The translations under genes and the position numbers were made by a program. Positions 50,725 through 60,146 of a stretch of 64,000 bases of DNA are shown piece after piece. The stretch's first letter is position 1; every line of letters starts with the position of its first letter. This DNA is from JAUIAI01 sp045106815. GTDB taxonomy: Bacteria; Pseudomonadota; Gammaproteobacteria; Burkholderiales; Burkholderiaceae_E. The DNA is taken from assembly GCA_045106815.1 (NCBI GenBank), contig JBGCFG010000030.1:116977-180976 (forward strand). The letters are read 5' to 3'. Below the pieces are notes generated by a model. That model worked only from the letters and a program-made list of their open reading frames with translations, ran no database searches and was not told the origin of the DNA.

Positions 50725-53424
50725 ATGCCGACCATGATTCCCCTTCATCAATCCGACACGATCAAAACAACTTGCCCGTATTGCGGCGTTGGTTGCGGCG
50801 TCGAACTGCAACGGGCGCCAGCCAAAAACCAAATCAGGGTAACGGGTGACCCCGATCATCCCGCCAACTTTGGCAGGCTCTGCTCAAAAGGCTCTGCCCT
50901 CGACGAAACCATTGGGCCAGAGGAACGGCTCCTTAGCCCGTTCATTAATAAACACCCGGACTCTTGGCACAACGCCTTAAGCCTGGTTGCCAAACGCTTT
51001 GCTGAGACTATTGAGAAGTATGGTCCCGACTCGGTTGCGCTCTATGTCTCGGGTCAATTGCTGACCGAAGACTACTACGTTGCCAACAAGTTCATGAAGG
51101 GGTTCATTGGCAGCGCCAACATCGATACCAACTCCCGGCTTTGTATGGCTTCAACAGTTGCCGGACATCGCCGCGCGTTTGGTGCTGATGTTGTACCCGC
51201 AAGCTATGAAGATCTGGAACAAGCGCAAACGATCGTCCTGGTCGGCTCCAACCTGGCGTGGTGCCATCCAGTGCTCTTTCAACGCATTCAATCGATTCGA
51301 GCGGAGCGCCCCTCAGTCAGGTTAGTCGTCATCGATCCGCGTCGAACGATTACGGCAGACGCCGCTGATTTATACCTGCCCATCCATGCTGATGGTGATG
51401 CGGCTCTGTTTAACGGACTGCTCGCTTACCTCGCAGACAACGGCTTGCTGAATCAACACTACATCGCTCAGTACACAACGGGTTTCCCTCAGGCGCTTGA
51501 CGCAGCCAAGACTACTGACATACAGGGCTTGTGCGAGCAAACCGGATTAAGCCTCAACACCCTTTCAGAATTCTTCAAGATCTGGGCATCGCATGAACGC
51601 GTCGTCACCGTATTCAGTCAAGGGGTTAATCAGTCAAGCCTAGGGACTGACAAAGTCAATGCCATCATCAACTGTCACCTGGCGACCGGTCGCATAGGTA
51701 AACCGGGCTCGGCGCCCTTCTCCGTAACGGGCCAACCCAATGCCATGGGCGGCCGGGAAGTTGGTGGCTTGGCCAATATGCTCGCGGCGCACCTTGATCT
51801 GGCCAGCTCTAAAGATCAGCAACTGCTCAAGGGATTCTGGGCATCACCGACGATCGCAACCAAACCGGGCGCCAAGGCCGTTGATCTTTTTGACGGCATT
51901 CTGGAAGATCGCATTCGGGCTGTGTGGATCATGGCAACCAACCCGGCCGATTCACTGCCTGCTGCAAACCGAGTCCAGGAAGCGCTAGCTCACTGTCCCT
52001 TCGTGGTGGTGTCTGACATCACGGCCAATACCGATACGGCGCGGTTCGCAAACGTGCTGCTGCCGTCAGCTGCCTGGGCCGAAAAATCAGGCACCGTCAC
52101 CAACTCCGAGCGGCGTATTTCTCGCCAACGTCCGTTGCTCAGACCGCCCGGTGAAGCACGTGCAGACTGGTGGCAGATCACCCAGGTAGCAAACCGAATG
52201 GGCTTTGATGCTGCGTTTCACTACCGTCACGAGGCCGACATCTTTGATGAACACGCCCGACTGTCAGGCTTTCAGAACAACGGTGACCGGGCCTTTGACA
52301 TTAGCGGTTACGCCGGTTTAACCCACGATCAATACAACGCGCTTGAGCCCTTTCAGTGGCCTGCGCCACAAGTACCTCCCAGCCACCACGACCCGAGGCG
52401 CTTCTTTGCAAACGGTGGTTTTTACACCCCTACCGGGCGCGCTAATTTCGTTGCCATTAGCTCGGTTCGCCCCGAGCGGCTCTGTCAGAGCCGGCCACTC
52501 ACGATGAACACAGGACGTATCAGAGATCAATGGCACACAATGACCCGTACCGCCCGCAGCGCGAAACTATCAGCGCATCGTGCTGAACCGTTTTGCGAAA
52601 TGCATCCTGTCGATGCAGGCATGCGCGGCATCGAGGATGCCCAACTCGTTAATATAGAAAGCACCCTTGGCGTTGTCACGATGCGCGTGCTCATTACTGA
52701 CCGACAGCAGCCGGGCACAGTTTTCACACCAATGCACTGGACTGACCAGTTCAGCAGTACCGGACGCATCAATACCTTAATCCCGCCGCTCACCGACCCG
52801 ATTTCAGGACAGCCCGCATCCAAGCATGTACCGGTGTCAGTCTCCCTATTACGAGCGCGCTCTTATGGCTACTTGCTCGCCTGCACCCAGCCAGTTGTTA
52901 CGGATGCTGCCTATTGGGCATCAGCTCGAGTCAGCCAAGGTTGGCAAACTGAGTTCGCATACGAAGAAGCCCTAACCGATCCAGAAGCCTGGGTTTCGCA
53001 AGCCTTGTCAGGTTTGGAGCCAAGTGATGTCGTGACCTACCAAGACGCTAAATCCGGTGTCTGGCGCAGCGCATGGTTCGAGCAGGAAGCCCTGATTGCG
53101 ATTGCCCTGATTGATCGTCAACCCGTTACGGCCTCTCGTGCCTGGCTGAGAACGCAGCTAGGCTGCGCACACCTGCCTCTACAACATCGATACCGACTGG
53201 TCGCCGGCCAGCCGGGTGCCGATCAACCTGATCCCGGACCAACCGTGTGCGCATGCTATTGCGTCGGGGCCGGCCAAATCGAAGCTCTTCTTACTGATCA
53301 GCCCGATGTCACCGTTGCTGGCGTAGGTCAGCAATTGCGGGCTGGCACAAACTGCGGATCATGCAAGAGTGAAATAGCCAATCTCCTCAAGAAACACACA
53401 CCGGATATCGCCCATGCCGCTTAA
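50725..53424 (+). CDS. nasA: Assimilatory nitrate reductase catalytic subunit
   Basis: An 899-residue molybdopterin enzyme. ATG 50725 follows the nirD stop by 2 bp. The N-terminal [4Fe-4S] motif CPYCGVGCGVE is at residues 17-27, the molybdenum-ligand Cys is in NSRLCMAS near 137, and the molybdopterin-binding regions lie through about 730. A C-terminal BFD-like [2Fe-2S] patch, CACYC...GTNCGSCKSE, lies at about 841-880. It reduces nitrate to nitrite in the cytoplasm (no twin-arginine signal). The BFD tail probably accepts electrons from a partner not encoded here. Confidence 0.96.
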   Translation: MPTMIPLHQSDTIKTTCPYCGVGCGVELQRAPAKNQIRVTGDPDHPANFGRLCSKGSALDETIGPEERLLSPFINKHPDSWHNALSLVAKRFAETIEKYGPDSVALYVSGQLLTEDYYVANKFMKGFIGSANIDTNSRLCMASTVAGHRRAFGADVVPASYEDLEQAQTIVLVGSNLAWCHPVLFQRIQSIRAERPSVRLVVIDPRRTITADAADLYLPIHADGDAALFNGLLAYLADNGLLNQHYIAQYTTGFPQALDAAKTTDIQGLCEQTGLSLNTLSEFFKIWASHERVVTVFSQGVNQSSLGTDKVNAIINCHLATGRIGKPGSAPFSVTGQPNAMGGREVGGLANMLAAHLDLASSKDQQLLKGFWASPTIATKPGAKAVDLFDGILEDRIRAVWIMATNPADSLPAANRVQEALAHCPFVVVSDITANTDTARFANVLLPSAAWAEKSGTVTNSERRISRQRPLLRPPGEARADWWQITQVANRMGFDAAFHYRHEADIFDEHARLSGFQNNGDRAFDISGYAGLTHDQYNALEPFQWPAPQVPPSHHDPRRFFANGGFYTPTGRANFVAISSVRPERLCQSRPLTMNTGRIRDQWHTMTRTARSAKLSAHRAEPFCEMHPVDAGMRGIEDAQLVNIESTLGVVTMRVLITDRQQPGTVFTPMHWTDQFSSTGRINTLIPPLTDPISGQPASKHVPVSVSLLRARSYGYLLACTQPVVTDAAYWASARVSQGWQTEFAYEEALTDPEAWVSQALSGLEPSDVVTYQDAKSGVWRSAWFEQEALIAIALIDRQPVTASRAWLRTQLGCAHLPLQHRYRLVAGQPGADQPDPGPTVCACYCVGAGQIEALLTDQPDVTVAGVGQQLRAGTNCGSCKSEIANLLKKHTPDIAHAA

Positions 53425-54292
53425 ATGCATTAATGGCGGACGTTCGAATGCGGTCACCAACCAACAACAGCCGCCAGGCGAAGTCGTGCTGGTAGGCGCT
53501 GGCCCTGGTGATCCAGACTTGCTCACCATCAAAGCGCTAAAAGCCTTGCAGCATGCTGAGGTCGTTCTGTTTGACGATCTGGTATCGCCTGAAATCCTGC
53601 AGCTTGTCGCCAGCACGGCGCATTGCATTTCTGTTGGTAAGCGCGGCGGGCGAAAAAGTTGCAGACAACGCGACATCAATTCACTGATGAAGCACCTGGC
53701 GCTTAGTGGTCGCAGGGTCCTTCGCCTCAAGTGCGGCGACCCATCAATCTTTGGCCGGGCGGGTGAGGAACTCGACGAGCTTAGATCTGCTGGGATCAAA
53801 ACGACTGTCATCCCAGGCATCACCGCAGCAGTGGCCATGGCGGCGCAACTACAAATCACGCTGACGCATCGTGCCCACGCTCAGTCTGTTCGCCTGGTAA
53901 CAGGACACGCTCGAAACGGTGAATTGCCTGACAACCTGGACTGGGCCTCGATGGCGAGAAACGACTCAACAACAATCTATTACATGGGTGGCCGAACAGC
54001 GTCCCTGATTGCAACCAAGTTGATGCAAGCGGGTGCCCTCACCACAACCCCATGCGTTATCTGCGCGAGCGTTTCCCGGCCTGAAGAAGAGCACTGGCAA
54101 GGACCTCTTAATCAACTCGCGAACGGCATCAGGCAAATAGGCCATAACGGCCCTGTTCTGATTGGCGTGGGCGCCGTTTTTGCCGCCGCGCAGCCCCTGG
54201 CCGCACTCCTAGAACCCACTCAGGCAGCACAAACCGACGAGCCTAGCCCTGACTCCCCACAAGATCATCTGCCCCGCTATAAATTCGGTTGA
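53414..54292 (+). CDS. cobA: Uroporphyrinogen-III C-methyltransferase (siroheme route)
   Basis: A 292-residue SAM-dependent methyltransferase. It overlaps the nasA stop by 11 bp. The motif VGAGPGDPDLLTIKAL starts near residue 25, LRLKCGDPSIFGRAGEEL near 102, and YYMGGRTA near 190. It makes precorrin-2, the precursor of the siroheme needed by NirB. The gene is a single-domain SUMT and not the three-domain CysG, so the dehydrogenase/chelatase must be elsewhere. Its 3' end overlaps the oppositely oriented SDR gene by 50 bp. Confidence 0.92.
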   Translation: MPLKCINGGRSNAVTNQQQPPGEVVLVGAGPGDPDLLTIKALKALQHAEVVLFDDLVSPEILQLVASTAHCISVGKRGGRKSCRQRDINSLMKHLALSGRRVLRLKCGDPSIFGRAGEELDELRSAGIKTTVIPGITAAVAMAAQLQITLTHRAHAQSVRLVTGHARNGELPDNLDWASMARNDSTTIYYMGGRTASLIATKLMQAGALTTTPCVICASVSRPEEEHWQGPLNQLANGIRQIGHNGPVLIGVGAVFAAAQPLAALLEPTQAAQTDEPSPDSPQDHLPRYKFG

Positions 54293-55013
54293 CTCGCGGG
54301 CTGATCACAAGCTCATTGATGCAGACCCGATCAGGTGCGTTCACCGCATAAAGCACCGCATCAGCAATGTCTTTTGGCAGGAGCATCTGAGCAATGTCAG
54401 CATCTGATGGCGGTTTGGGCCTGGTCTTTAAGATGGGGGTTGCAACCTCACCCGGGCAGATCAAAGTTGCCCGAATACCATGGCGACCTTCTTGCTCATT
54501 CAGGCTTTCAACCAATGGTGACAGGCCATGTTTTGTCGCGCCATAAGCCGCGCCAGTGAACGCTGAGAACCGCCATCCGGCCCAGGACGAAATCACGACA
54601 ATCGCACCGCGTCCCTGTGCGCGCATCCCCGGCAAAACCGCGCAAGCTGCACTGGCCACGCCATTGAGGTTGATTGCACTCACGCGTGCAAAGTCTGCCG
54701 CGGTTAAGTCACGCCAGAAGCGGTTTGGCACATTGGTCCCGGCCGACGCCACAAGCACACTGACATTGCCGTATGAGTGAGCGATTGTTTGGCCCGCGGC
54801 TTCAACGGCACCATCATCGGCCACATCCAGTGCAAGCGCTACCGCATCAAGCCCCAACGCTTTCAATTGATCCGCTGCGGCATCAAGCCTGGACGCCGTT
54901 CGACCCGAAAGGATTAAGCGGTACCCGGCATGTCCTAACCCCTGGGCAGTCGCCAGGCCAATACCTGAGCCTCCTCCTGTGACCCAGGCAATCGGTTTGT
55001 CGCTCATTGTCAT
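54243..55013 (-). CDS. SDR family oxidoreductase
   Basis: A 256-residue classical short-chain dehydrogenase. The cofactor motif TGGGSGIG is near residue 13, an ASAG variant of the usual NNAG near 91, catalytic Ser in VISSWAGW, and Tyr/Lys in YGATK near 160. Start and stop are coupled to the patatin-like gene (ATGA overlap at 55010-55013), and the 3' end runs 50 bp into the opposite-strand cobA. Substrate unknown. Confidence 0.87.
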   Translation of the reverse strand: MTMSDKPIAWVTGGGSGIGLATAQGLGHAGYRLILSGRTASRLDAAADQLKALGLDAVALALDVADDGAVEAAGQTIAHSYGNVSVLVASAGTNVPNRFWRDLTAADFARVSAINLNGVASAACAVLPGMRAQGRGAIVVISSWAGWRFSAFTGAAYGATKHGLSPLVESLNEQEGRHGIRATLICPGEVATPILKTRPKPPSDADIAQMLLPKDIADAVLYAVNAPDRVCINELVISPRVNRIYSGADDLVGSQG

Positions 55014-55912
55014 CTGTCCCTTTCGTTAGTGTTCTTGATGTACTCAAGAAAAAATCGTGCATCTTCCCGACCTTGTTCAAGCGTAGCGGCGTAAGCATCC
55101 GGGTTGGTATAGTCCCAACTTGACGCAGCCACCTTTCGGCTGGGCTGTACATATAGCCTGTCAGCCTCTTCAAAGACTAGCGGATACTTTTTATAGCGCC
55201 TTGTGACCAAGACTAGAGTTCTAGGTAGAGCGCTAGACGAGGATGATGCTCGTGTCGGCTCTTCTGATGCGAGCGGCGCAAGGGCAGCCACAGGTACATT
55301 GTCAATCAGGCCACCATCAAGTACCGGGCGACCACCCATGCGTTGAACCGTCGTGAAAGGTGGCGTTGAACTGGACGCGATGATTAGATCAATCAGTGCT
55401 TGCTGATCAGTGCACTGATTAACTAGCGCAACTTCCGGTTTAAAACCCAGTGCCACGCCAAAACGGGGGTGCAGCGGTGACAACCAGTATTTCTCAATGT
55501 TGTAAGCAGTCAAGCCTGCGCCCACAGCCATCATCGGCGGCAACCACTGTGGCGGCCTCGCATACATGATGCGTATCTCTGGCGCGGTTTTCATTAACCG
55601 TTCGAAGGCCTGCCCGCCAAGCAACTCTGCGAGTGCGCCACGGTATATCTGTTCATGGGGCAATACCTTATGGCCCGGCTTAAGCAAGTGGCCGGGGTAG
55701 AAATTCTTTGCGTCTTGTCCGAGTTCGCGCCGATAGTAGGCGAGCGCGGCCGATGAATTGTTGGCAAACAGCATACATGCGGTAGCAGCGCCCGCTGAGA
55801 CACCCGCAATCTGACGTGGGGCCAACGCTATCTGCTCACTGACCACCTCCCACCAACCCAACTGCCACCAGCAACGATGCCCGCCGCCTGCAAACACTAC
55901 CGAATCAAACAA
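55010..55912 (-). CDS. Patatin-like phospholipase family protein
   Basis: A 300-residue protein starting at TTG 55912 with a GAGG site 9 bases upstream. The oxyanion segment FAGGGHRCWW is near residue 7, the nucleophile Ser is in GVSAG (about residue 38), and the catalytic Asp is in LDGGLIDN (about 195), so the Ser-Asp dyad is complete. It should hydrolyse acyl esters of lipids, likely at the inner membrane or in the cytoplasm as no signal peptide is seen. It is co-translated with the SDR gene. Confidence 0.87.
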   Translation of the reverse strand: MFDSVVFAGGGHRCWWQLGWWEVVSEQIALAPRQIAGVSAGAATACMLFANNSSAALAYYRRELGQDAKNFYPGHLLKPGHKVLPHEQIYRGALAELLGGQAFERLMKTAPEIRIMYARPPQWLPPMMAVGAGLTAYNIEKYWLSPLHPRFGVALGFKPEVALVNQCTDQQALIDLIIASSSTPPFTTVQRMGGRPVLDGGLIDNVPVAALAPLASEEPTRASSSSSALPRTLVLVTRRYKKYPLVFEEADRLYVQPSRKVAASSWDYTNPDAYAATLEQGREDARFFLEYIKNTNERDR

Positions 55913-56064
55913 AAGTCTGCCTCTTGAAATCTGCCACTCATCTTAATTAGGCCTGGGTTGAGTTGTTAAAACCTGCGCGCCGCGCTGCTCTGCTCACATG
56001 GTTTCTTTGGGTCTGACAGCCAGTAGTATTCTAGTCGTCATACAAAACTCTTTTGGTGTTTCAA

Positions 56065-56544
56065 ATGGCTGTTCGCATCATCTGCACTGGAGGCACATTC
56101 AATAAAGTCTATAACCCGCTAACGGGCGAACTGACCTTTAGTGACTCTCAAGTCTCCTCTCTACTCAAAATTGCCAGATGCCAGTTGCCAGTAACCGAGT
56201 TGATGTTGATTGACAGCCTCGATATGACGGACACAACCCGCCAACATTTGGTTGACGCGTGTCGATCAGCCACAGAGTCAAGATTGGTCATCGTGCATGG
56301 CACCGACACCATGGTGGAATCGGCCTCAACTGTGAATGACGCCGCCCTGAACAAAACCATTGTGTTTACAGGCGCTATGGTGCCGAACAGCGTTAATAGT
56401 TCAGACGCCTCTTTTAATCTCGGCTACGCCATTGCAGCGGCTCAACACGTCGATGCCGGTGTTTGGGTCGCGATGAATGCACAATTGCACCAATGGCAAG
56501 AGGTCAGGAAAAACCGCGAACTCGGTGTGTTTGAACAACGCTGA
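56065..56544 (+). CDS. Single-domain asparaginase-like protein
   Basis: A 159-residue protein equal to the N-terminal domain of L-asparaginase (normally about 330 residues). The nucleophile Thr is in TGGTFNK (about residue 11), the second Thr/Asp pair in HGTDTMVESA (about 80), and a Lys in the VRKN region near 150 could complete the triad. ATG 56065 (MAVRII) was chosen as the domain start. Stand-alone short forms are seen in other proteobacteria, so this may be natural rather than a truncation. Divergent from the patatin gene. Confidence 0.75.
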   Translation: MAVRIICTGGTFNKVYNPLTGELTFSDSQVSSLLKIARCQLPVTELMLIDSLDMTDTTRQHLVDACRSATESRLVIVHGTDTMVESASTVNDAALNKTIVFTGAMVPNSVNSSDASFNLGYAIAAAQHVDAGVWVAMNAQLHQWQEVRKNRELGVFEQR

Positions 56545-56568
56545 GTGCCTTTCCCTAGAAGCTACCAG

Positions 56569-57039
56569 TCAGGACATCATCATGTAGCTAGTAGTGGATT
56601 GAGCAACGAGCTTTCCATCAGGATCAGTCAGGTCGATATTGCCAAACATCATCGTTCGACCTGGCTTGCGCACCGTTGCTTCGATATGAACATCACCCAT
56701 GGCAACAGCACGCATGAAACTTGTATTCAAACTCACTGTCGTCGTCGGTCTGAACTCGCCAAACAACGACATAATCGCGAACACCATTGATGTGTCAGCC
56801 GCTGACATGAGCGCTTGACCGCAAACGGTTCCGCCTTCACGGCATAAATGTTCACTAAACGGCAGTATCAATTCGGCCCGGCCGTCTTTGGCCGAGACAA
56901 CGCGAAGATTGAGCGCCTGAATCCAAGGCGCAAACAACGTCTTAATCCAATACTCTGCCTGATCAGTCACATCAAATGACCCAGGTTGCTGATTGCTTGG
57001 GTGAGTCGTCATATCGTTTGGTCTGTTCAAAGTTTCCAT
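56569..57039 (-). CDS. PaaI family hotdog thioesterase
   Basis: A 156-residue hotdog-fold protein. HLCREGGTVCGQALMSAADTSMVFA contains the family helix and active-site region (Gly, Asp-Thr), and TTTVSLNTSFMRAVAMGDVHIEATV is the core strand pair. It overlaps the end of the AbrB-type gene by 13 bp if ATG 57039 is the start; ATG 57012 is an alternative. It likely hydrolyses acyl-CoA or similar thioesters. Convergent with the asparaginase gene, 24 bp apart. Confidence 0.83.
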   Translation of the reverse strand: METLNRPNDMTTHPSNQQPGSFDVTDQAEYWIKTLFAPWIQALNLRVVSAKDGRAELILPFSEHLCREGGTVCGQALMSAADTSMVFAIMSLFGEFRPTTTVSLNTSFMRAVAMGDVHIEATVRKPGRTMMFGNIDLTDPDGKLVAQSTTSYMMMS

Positions 57040-58061
57040 TGGTATCGTACGGCGAGCATTCGGTAGACAGGCCCCACTGTCATCAACATAAAGGCCAGGC
57101 GCGTGACATGAAACACTGTCACCACTGGCACGCCCAGTTGCAGCAGCTTTGCCGTCAGGCTCATCTCTGCAATGCCGCCAGGTGATGTTGCCAACACCAT
57201 CGTGGCTACCGGTACACCAGACAATACACTGAGCATCCAGGCAAAACCTGCTGCCGTCAAAATCAACGCAAATGTCGAAGCGACCACCAATGAAGTCAGG
57301 CTACGCAATTGACTCATAGATTCGCGACGGAACCGACTGCCCAGAGCCATACCAATAAATACCTGCCCTAGTTTGATCAGCCATTCAGGTAGTCCTGACA
57401 AGGTCAATCCCGAACCGGTCAACACAACCGTCATGAGCATTGGTCCCAACATCCAGGCGTTAGGCGCGTTGAACCGGCTAAACACCCAGCCCATGGCGAC
57501 GGTCAACGCGGCCAGCACGATAAGCCCCTGGTTATCTACAATGGCAATGCTGATCGTTCGCGCGTCCAGACCCTGCAAGCCGAGCACCTGATAAACGAAC
57601 GGGAGCGAGACCACCACAATGAGTACCCGCACACTATGAATCGCAGCGACCAGTTCCACTCTGGCGCCCTGCCGATCGCTTTGAATCGTCATCTCTGACG
57701 CGCCACCAATGGCGCCAGCGAAGAAAGCACTAACCGGATCTAACCCGCCAGCACGGCACAACACAATGGCAAACGTGAGACTGATCAACCAGGCCCATGC
57801 AAGGTTGATCAGGATCGCCCACCACAGTGCGCCCATCTGGCTAAAGACCTGGGGTGTGAAATACAAACCCAGTGCTACGCCGATCACCCATTGACCCATG
57901 GCTCGCGCCGGCGTTGGGCAAACCATTTCGCCGCCCAGCATGCGCGCCGCCGCCACACATATCAATGGGCCAAGTAACCATGGCAAGGGCGAGCCTGCCC
58001 AGTCAAAGACGATCGCTCCAGCAAAGGCAAGCGCAACAGTTTGAAAAAGGGCGAGACTCAC
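57027..58061 (-). CDS. AbrB family integral membrane protein
   Basis: A 344-residue polytopic protein with roughly nine to ten hydrophobic segments arranged as two similar halves, each holding a PWLLGP- or NAWMLGPML-type motif and a G-rich stretch (FAGAIGGASEMTIQ; TSPGGIAEMSLTAKLL). This is the AbrB duplication family. Despite the name it is a membrane protein of unknown transport function, sometimes annotated ammonia monooxygenase. It starts at GTG 58061 and lies 10 bp after the E1 beta gene, so it is probably in the same operon. Confidence 0.85.
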   Translation of the reverse strand: MSLALFQTVALAFAGAIVFDWAGSPLPWLLGPLICVAAARMLGGEMVCPTPARAMGQWVIGVALGLYFTPQVFSQMGALWWAILINLAWAWLISLTFAIVLCRAGGLDPVSAFFAGAIGGASEMTIQSDRQGARVELVAAIHSVRVLIVVVSLPFVYQVLGLQGLDARTISIAIVDNQGLIVLAALTVAMGWVFSRFNAPNAWMLGPMLMTVVLTGSGLTLSGLPEWLIKLGQVFIGMALGSRFRRESMSQLRSLTSLVVASTFALILTAAGFAWMLSVLSGVPVATMVLATSPGGIAEMSLTAKLLQLGVPVVTVFHVTRLAFMLMTVGPVYRMLAVRYQWKL

Positions 58062-58071
58062 TGCCGGGAGA

Positions 58072-59049
58072 TCACCCCAGCCATTTTGTTATGCGTTCAG
58101 CAATGCCAGCGCTACTGATTCGCGCCGCCTGCTCAAGGTTTGGCGCATAGCCAACTGGCGATCTAGGCGCACCGCAGCGCATTACCGGCTTGCCGGTTGC
58201 TTCCGCTATGGTTGCCGCAACTTCAGCCCCAAAACCAGCCGCCTGAACCGCTTCGTGAACCACCGCAAGACGCCCGGTCTTTAAGACCGACTTCGTGACA
58301 AGTTCGTGATCCCATGGCCAAAGAGTGCGCAGATCAATCACTTCTGCATCAATCCCTTTTGCGGCAAGGCTTTCAGCCGCTTCAAGCGTCCAGTGGACAC
58401 CTTTGCTCCATGTGACGATGGTCACCGCACTGCCTGAGCGAACGGTTTGCGCTTTACCCAGTGCGCTATCCAATGGCACATCCGTGACAAGTTCCTGGCT
58501 GGGTATTGCCTCGGCCCAAAGCTCTTTATGTTCTAGATAGATCACAGGATCTTCGCAGGCGATTGCTGCGCGCATCAATGTGTAGTTGTCCTGCACGCTT
58601 GACGGCGACACAACCACCAGGCCTGGGATATGTGCAAACCAGGCCTCAAGTGATTGCGAGTGCTGCCCGGCTGAGCCCGTCCACACACCAATCGGCATTC
58701 TGATGACCGCTGGCACCCTGCCCTGACCGCCGAACATGAAGCGATTTTTTGCAGCCTGATTGACAATTTCATCAATCGCACACAACGCGAAATCGACCAC
58801 CCGCATTTCCACGACTGGCCGCAGGCCTGTGAGCGCCATCCCAACACTGGCGCCGACAATCGTCGCCTCAGAAATGGGCGTATCGATAATGCGCTCACCA
58901 CCAAAACGCTCAAGCAGACCTCGATACTGGCCGAAGATCCCGCCGCGCCCGAGGTCTTCGCCAACAGCAACCACAGATGGATCCTGGGTCATCGTGTCTT
59001 CCATTGCTTTCGCAGCAGCGCCAGCATAGGTCATCATTTCCTGGCTCAT
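58072..59049 (-). CDS. 2-oxoacid dehydrogenase E1 component, beta subunit
   Basis: A 325-residue transketolase-like subunit. Family landmarks are AVGEDLGRGGIFGQYRGL (about residue 28), DTPISEATIVGASVGMAL, FMFGGQGRVPAVIRMP and the C-terminal VIDLRTLWPWDHE. With the alpha subunit it forms a TPP-dependent decarboxylating E1 for pyruvate, acetoin or a branched-chain 2-oxoacid. No E2 or E3 gene is nearby, so the substrate cannot be set. It overlaps the alpha subunit stop by 4 bp (ATGA). Confidence 0.87.
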   Translation of the reverse strand: MSQEMMTYAGAAAKAMEDTMTQDPSVVAVGEDLGRGGIFGQYRGLLERFGGERIIDTPISEATIVGASVGMALTGLRPVVEMRVVDFALCAIDEIVNQAAKNRFMFGGQGRVPAVIRMPIGVWTGSAGQHSQSLEAWFAHIPGLVVVSPSSVQDNYTLMRAAIACEDPVIYLEHKELWAEAIPSQELVTDVPLDSALGKAQTVRSGSAVTIVTWSKGVHWTLEAAESLAAKGIDAEVIDLRTLWPWDHELVTKSVLKTGRLAVVHEAVQAAGFGAEVAATIAEATGKPVMRCGAPRSPVGYAPNLEQAARISSAGIAERITKWLG

Positions 59050-60062
59050 GCGCGCAACCCCGACTCAAACATATCTTGTACTTCTGACGATGCGGCTGAT
59101 TCATCCGGCCACGGGGCGTCGTTCGCCGACACAACCGCCTGGCCAACTTCCTCGCGGGCGGCTTGTTCAATAGCCAACAGATCTGCTTCCGTCACGCCTG
59201 CCCCCAGGTATCGCTCTCGCGCAATCGCAATAGGGTCTCTCGTCTGCGCCTGCGCCAGTTCCGCTGGATCTCGATACGAAGCCGGGTCAACTGACACATG
59301 CCCCGTAAACCGATAAGTGTCAGCATGAAGCAGGCGCGGTCCCTTGCCCGCCCGGATATCGGCGACGAGCTCCGCTGCAACTGACCAGACGGCATCAACG
59401 TCCATCCCGTCAACACTGCGCGCCGGCACACCATGCGCCTCGGCCCTGGTAGCGGCGCCCTGCCCGGCAGACATCGCGTCCGTTCGTGTTGTTGCCGACC
59501 ATTGGTTGTCTTCACACACAAACAGAACCGGTAGATTAAACACCGCAGCCCAATTGAGTGACTCCGCAAAAGGTCCCCGGTTGATCGCGCCGTCGCCGAA
59601 AAACGACACCGCCAGGCCGGATTTGCCCTGAATTTTGAGTGAATGCGCCGCCCCGACGGCAATCGGCACTCCAGCGGCAACAACGCCATTAGCACCCAGC
59701 ATGCCCACTGAAAAATCAGCGATGTGCATAGAGCCGCCTCGGCCGCCACAAAAGCCTGTCGCTTTGCCGAACAACTCGTGCATCATGCGTGCCAGATCGG
59801 CGCCCTTCGCAAGCGTATGGCCGTGACCCCGGTGAGTGGAGGTCAAATAGTCTGTCGGATTTAAGTGGTCACAGACGCCGGTCGCGACCGCTTCCTGACC
59901 AATCGACAGATGCAAGGGCCCGCGGACCTTCGCAACCTGACCAACCTTTTGGCCAAAGGCAGCGACGCCACCCTGACTAGCCTCATTGGCAGCCTCTTCG
60001 AACGCGCGAATGCGCATCATCATCGTGTAGAGCGCAAGCCGCTTTTGTCGGTCTGGTTCCAC
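59046..60062 (-). CDS. 2-oxoacid dehydrogenase E1 component, alpha subunit
   Basis: A 338-residue TPP-dependent subunit. GTG 60062 was chosen because AGGAG lies 5 bases upstream; an in-frame TTG at 60077 sits inside that ribosome site. The TPP-binding GDGAINRG...N segment lies near residue 165, and HLSIGQEAVATGVC, THRGHGHTLAKGAD and GGRGGSMHIAD are clear E1 alpha motifs. It resembles AcoA/PdhA forms. First gene of the E1 alpha-beta-AbrB-thioesterase run, 69 bp from mnmE on the same strand. Confidence 0.88.
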   Translation of the reverse strand: MEPDRQKRLALYTMMMRIRAFEEAANEASQGGVAAFGQKVGQVAKVRGPLHLSIGQEAVATGVCDHLNPTDYLTSTHRGHGHTLAKGADLARMMHELFGKATGFCGGRGGSMHIADFSVGMLGANGVVAAGVPIAVGAAHSLKIQGKSGLAVSFFGDGAINRGPFAESLNWAAVFNLPVLFVCEDNQWSATTRTDAMSAGQGAATRAEAHGVPARSVDGMDVDAVWSVAAELVADIRAGKGPRLLHADTYRFTGHVSVDPASYRDPAELAQAQTRDPIAIARERYLGAGVTEADLLAIEQAAREEVGQAVVSANDAPWPDESAASSEVQDMFESGLRA

Positions 60063-60146
60063 GCTGTCTCCTCTCAAAATTCTGGCGCGCCAAGATAGGC
60101 TTATGCGCCTCCTAGTTGTGTTGGCGGGCAGTGTAATGCGACCGCT

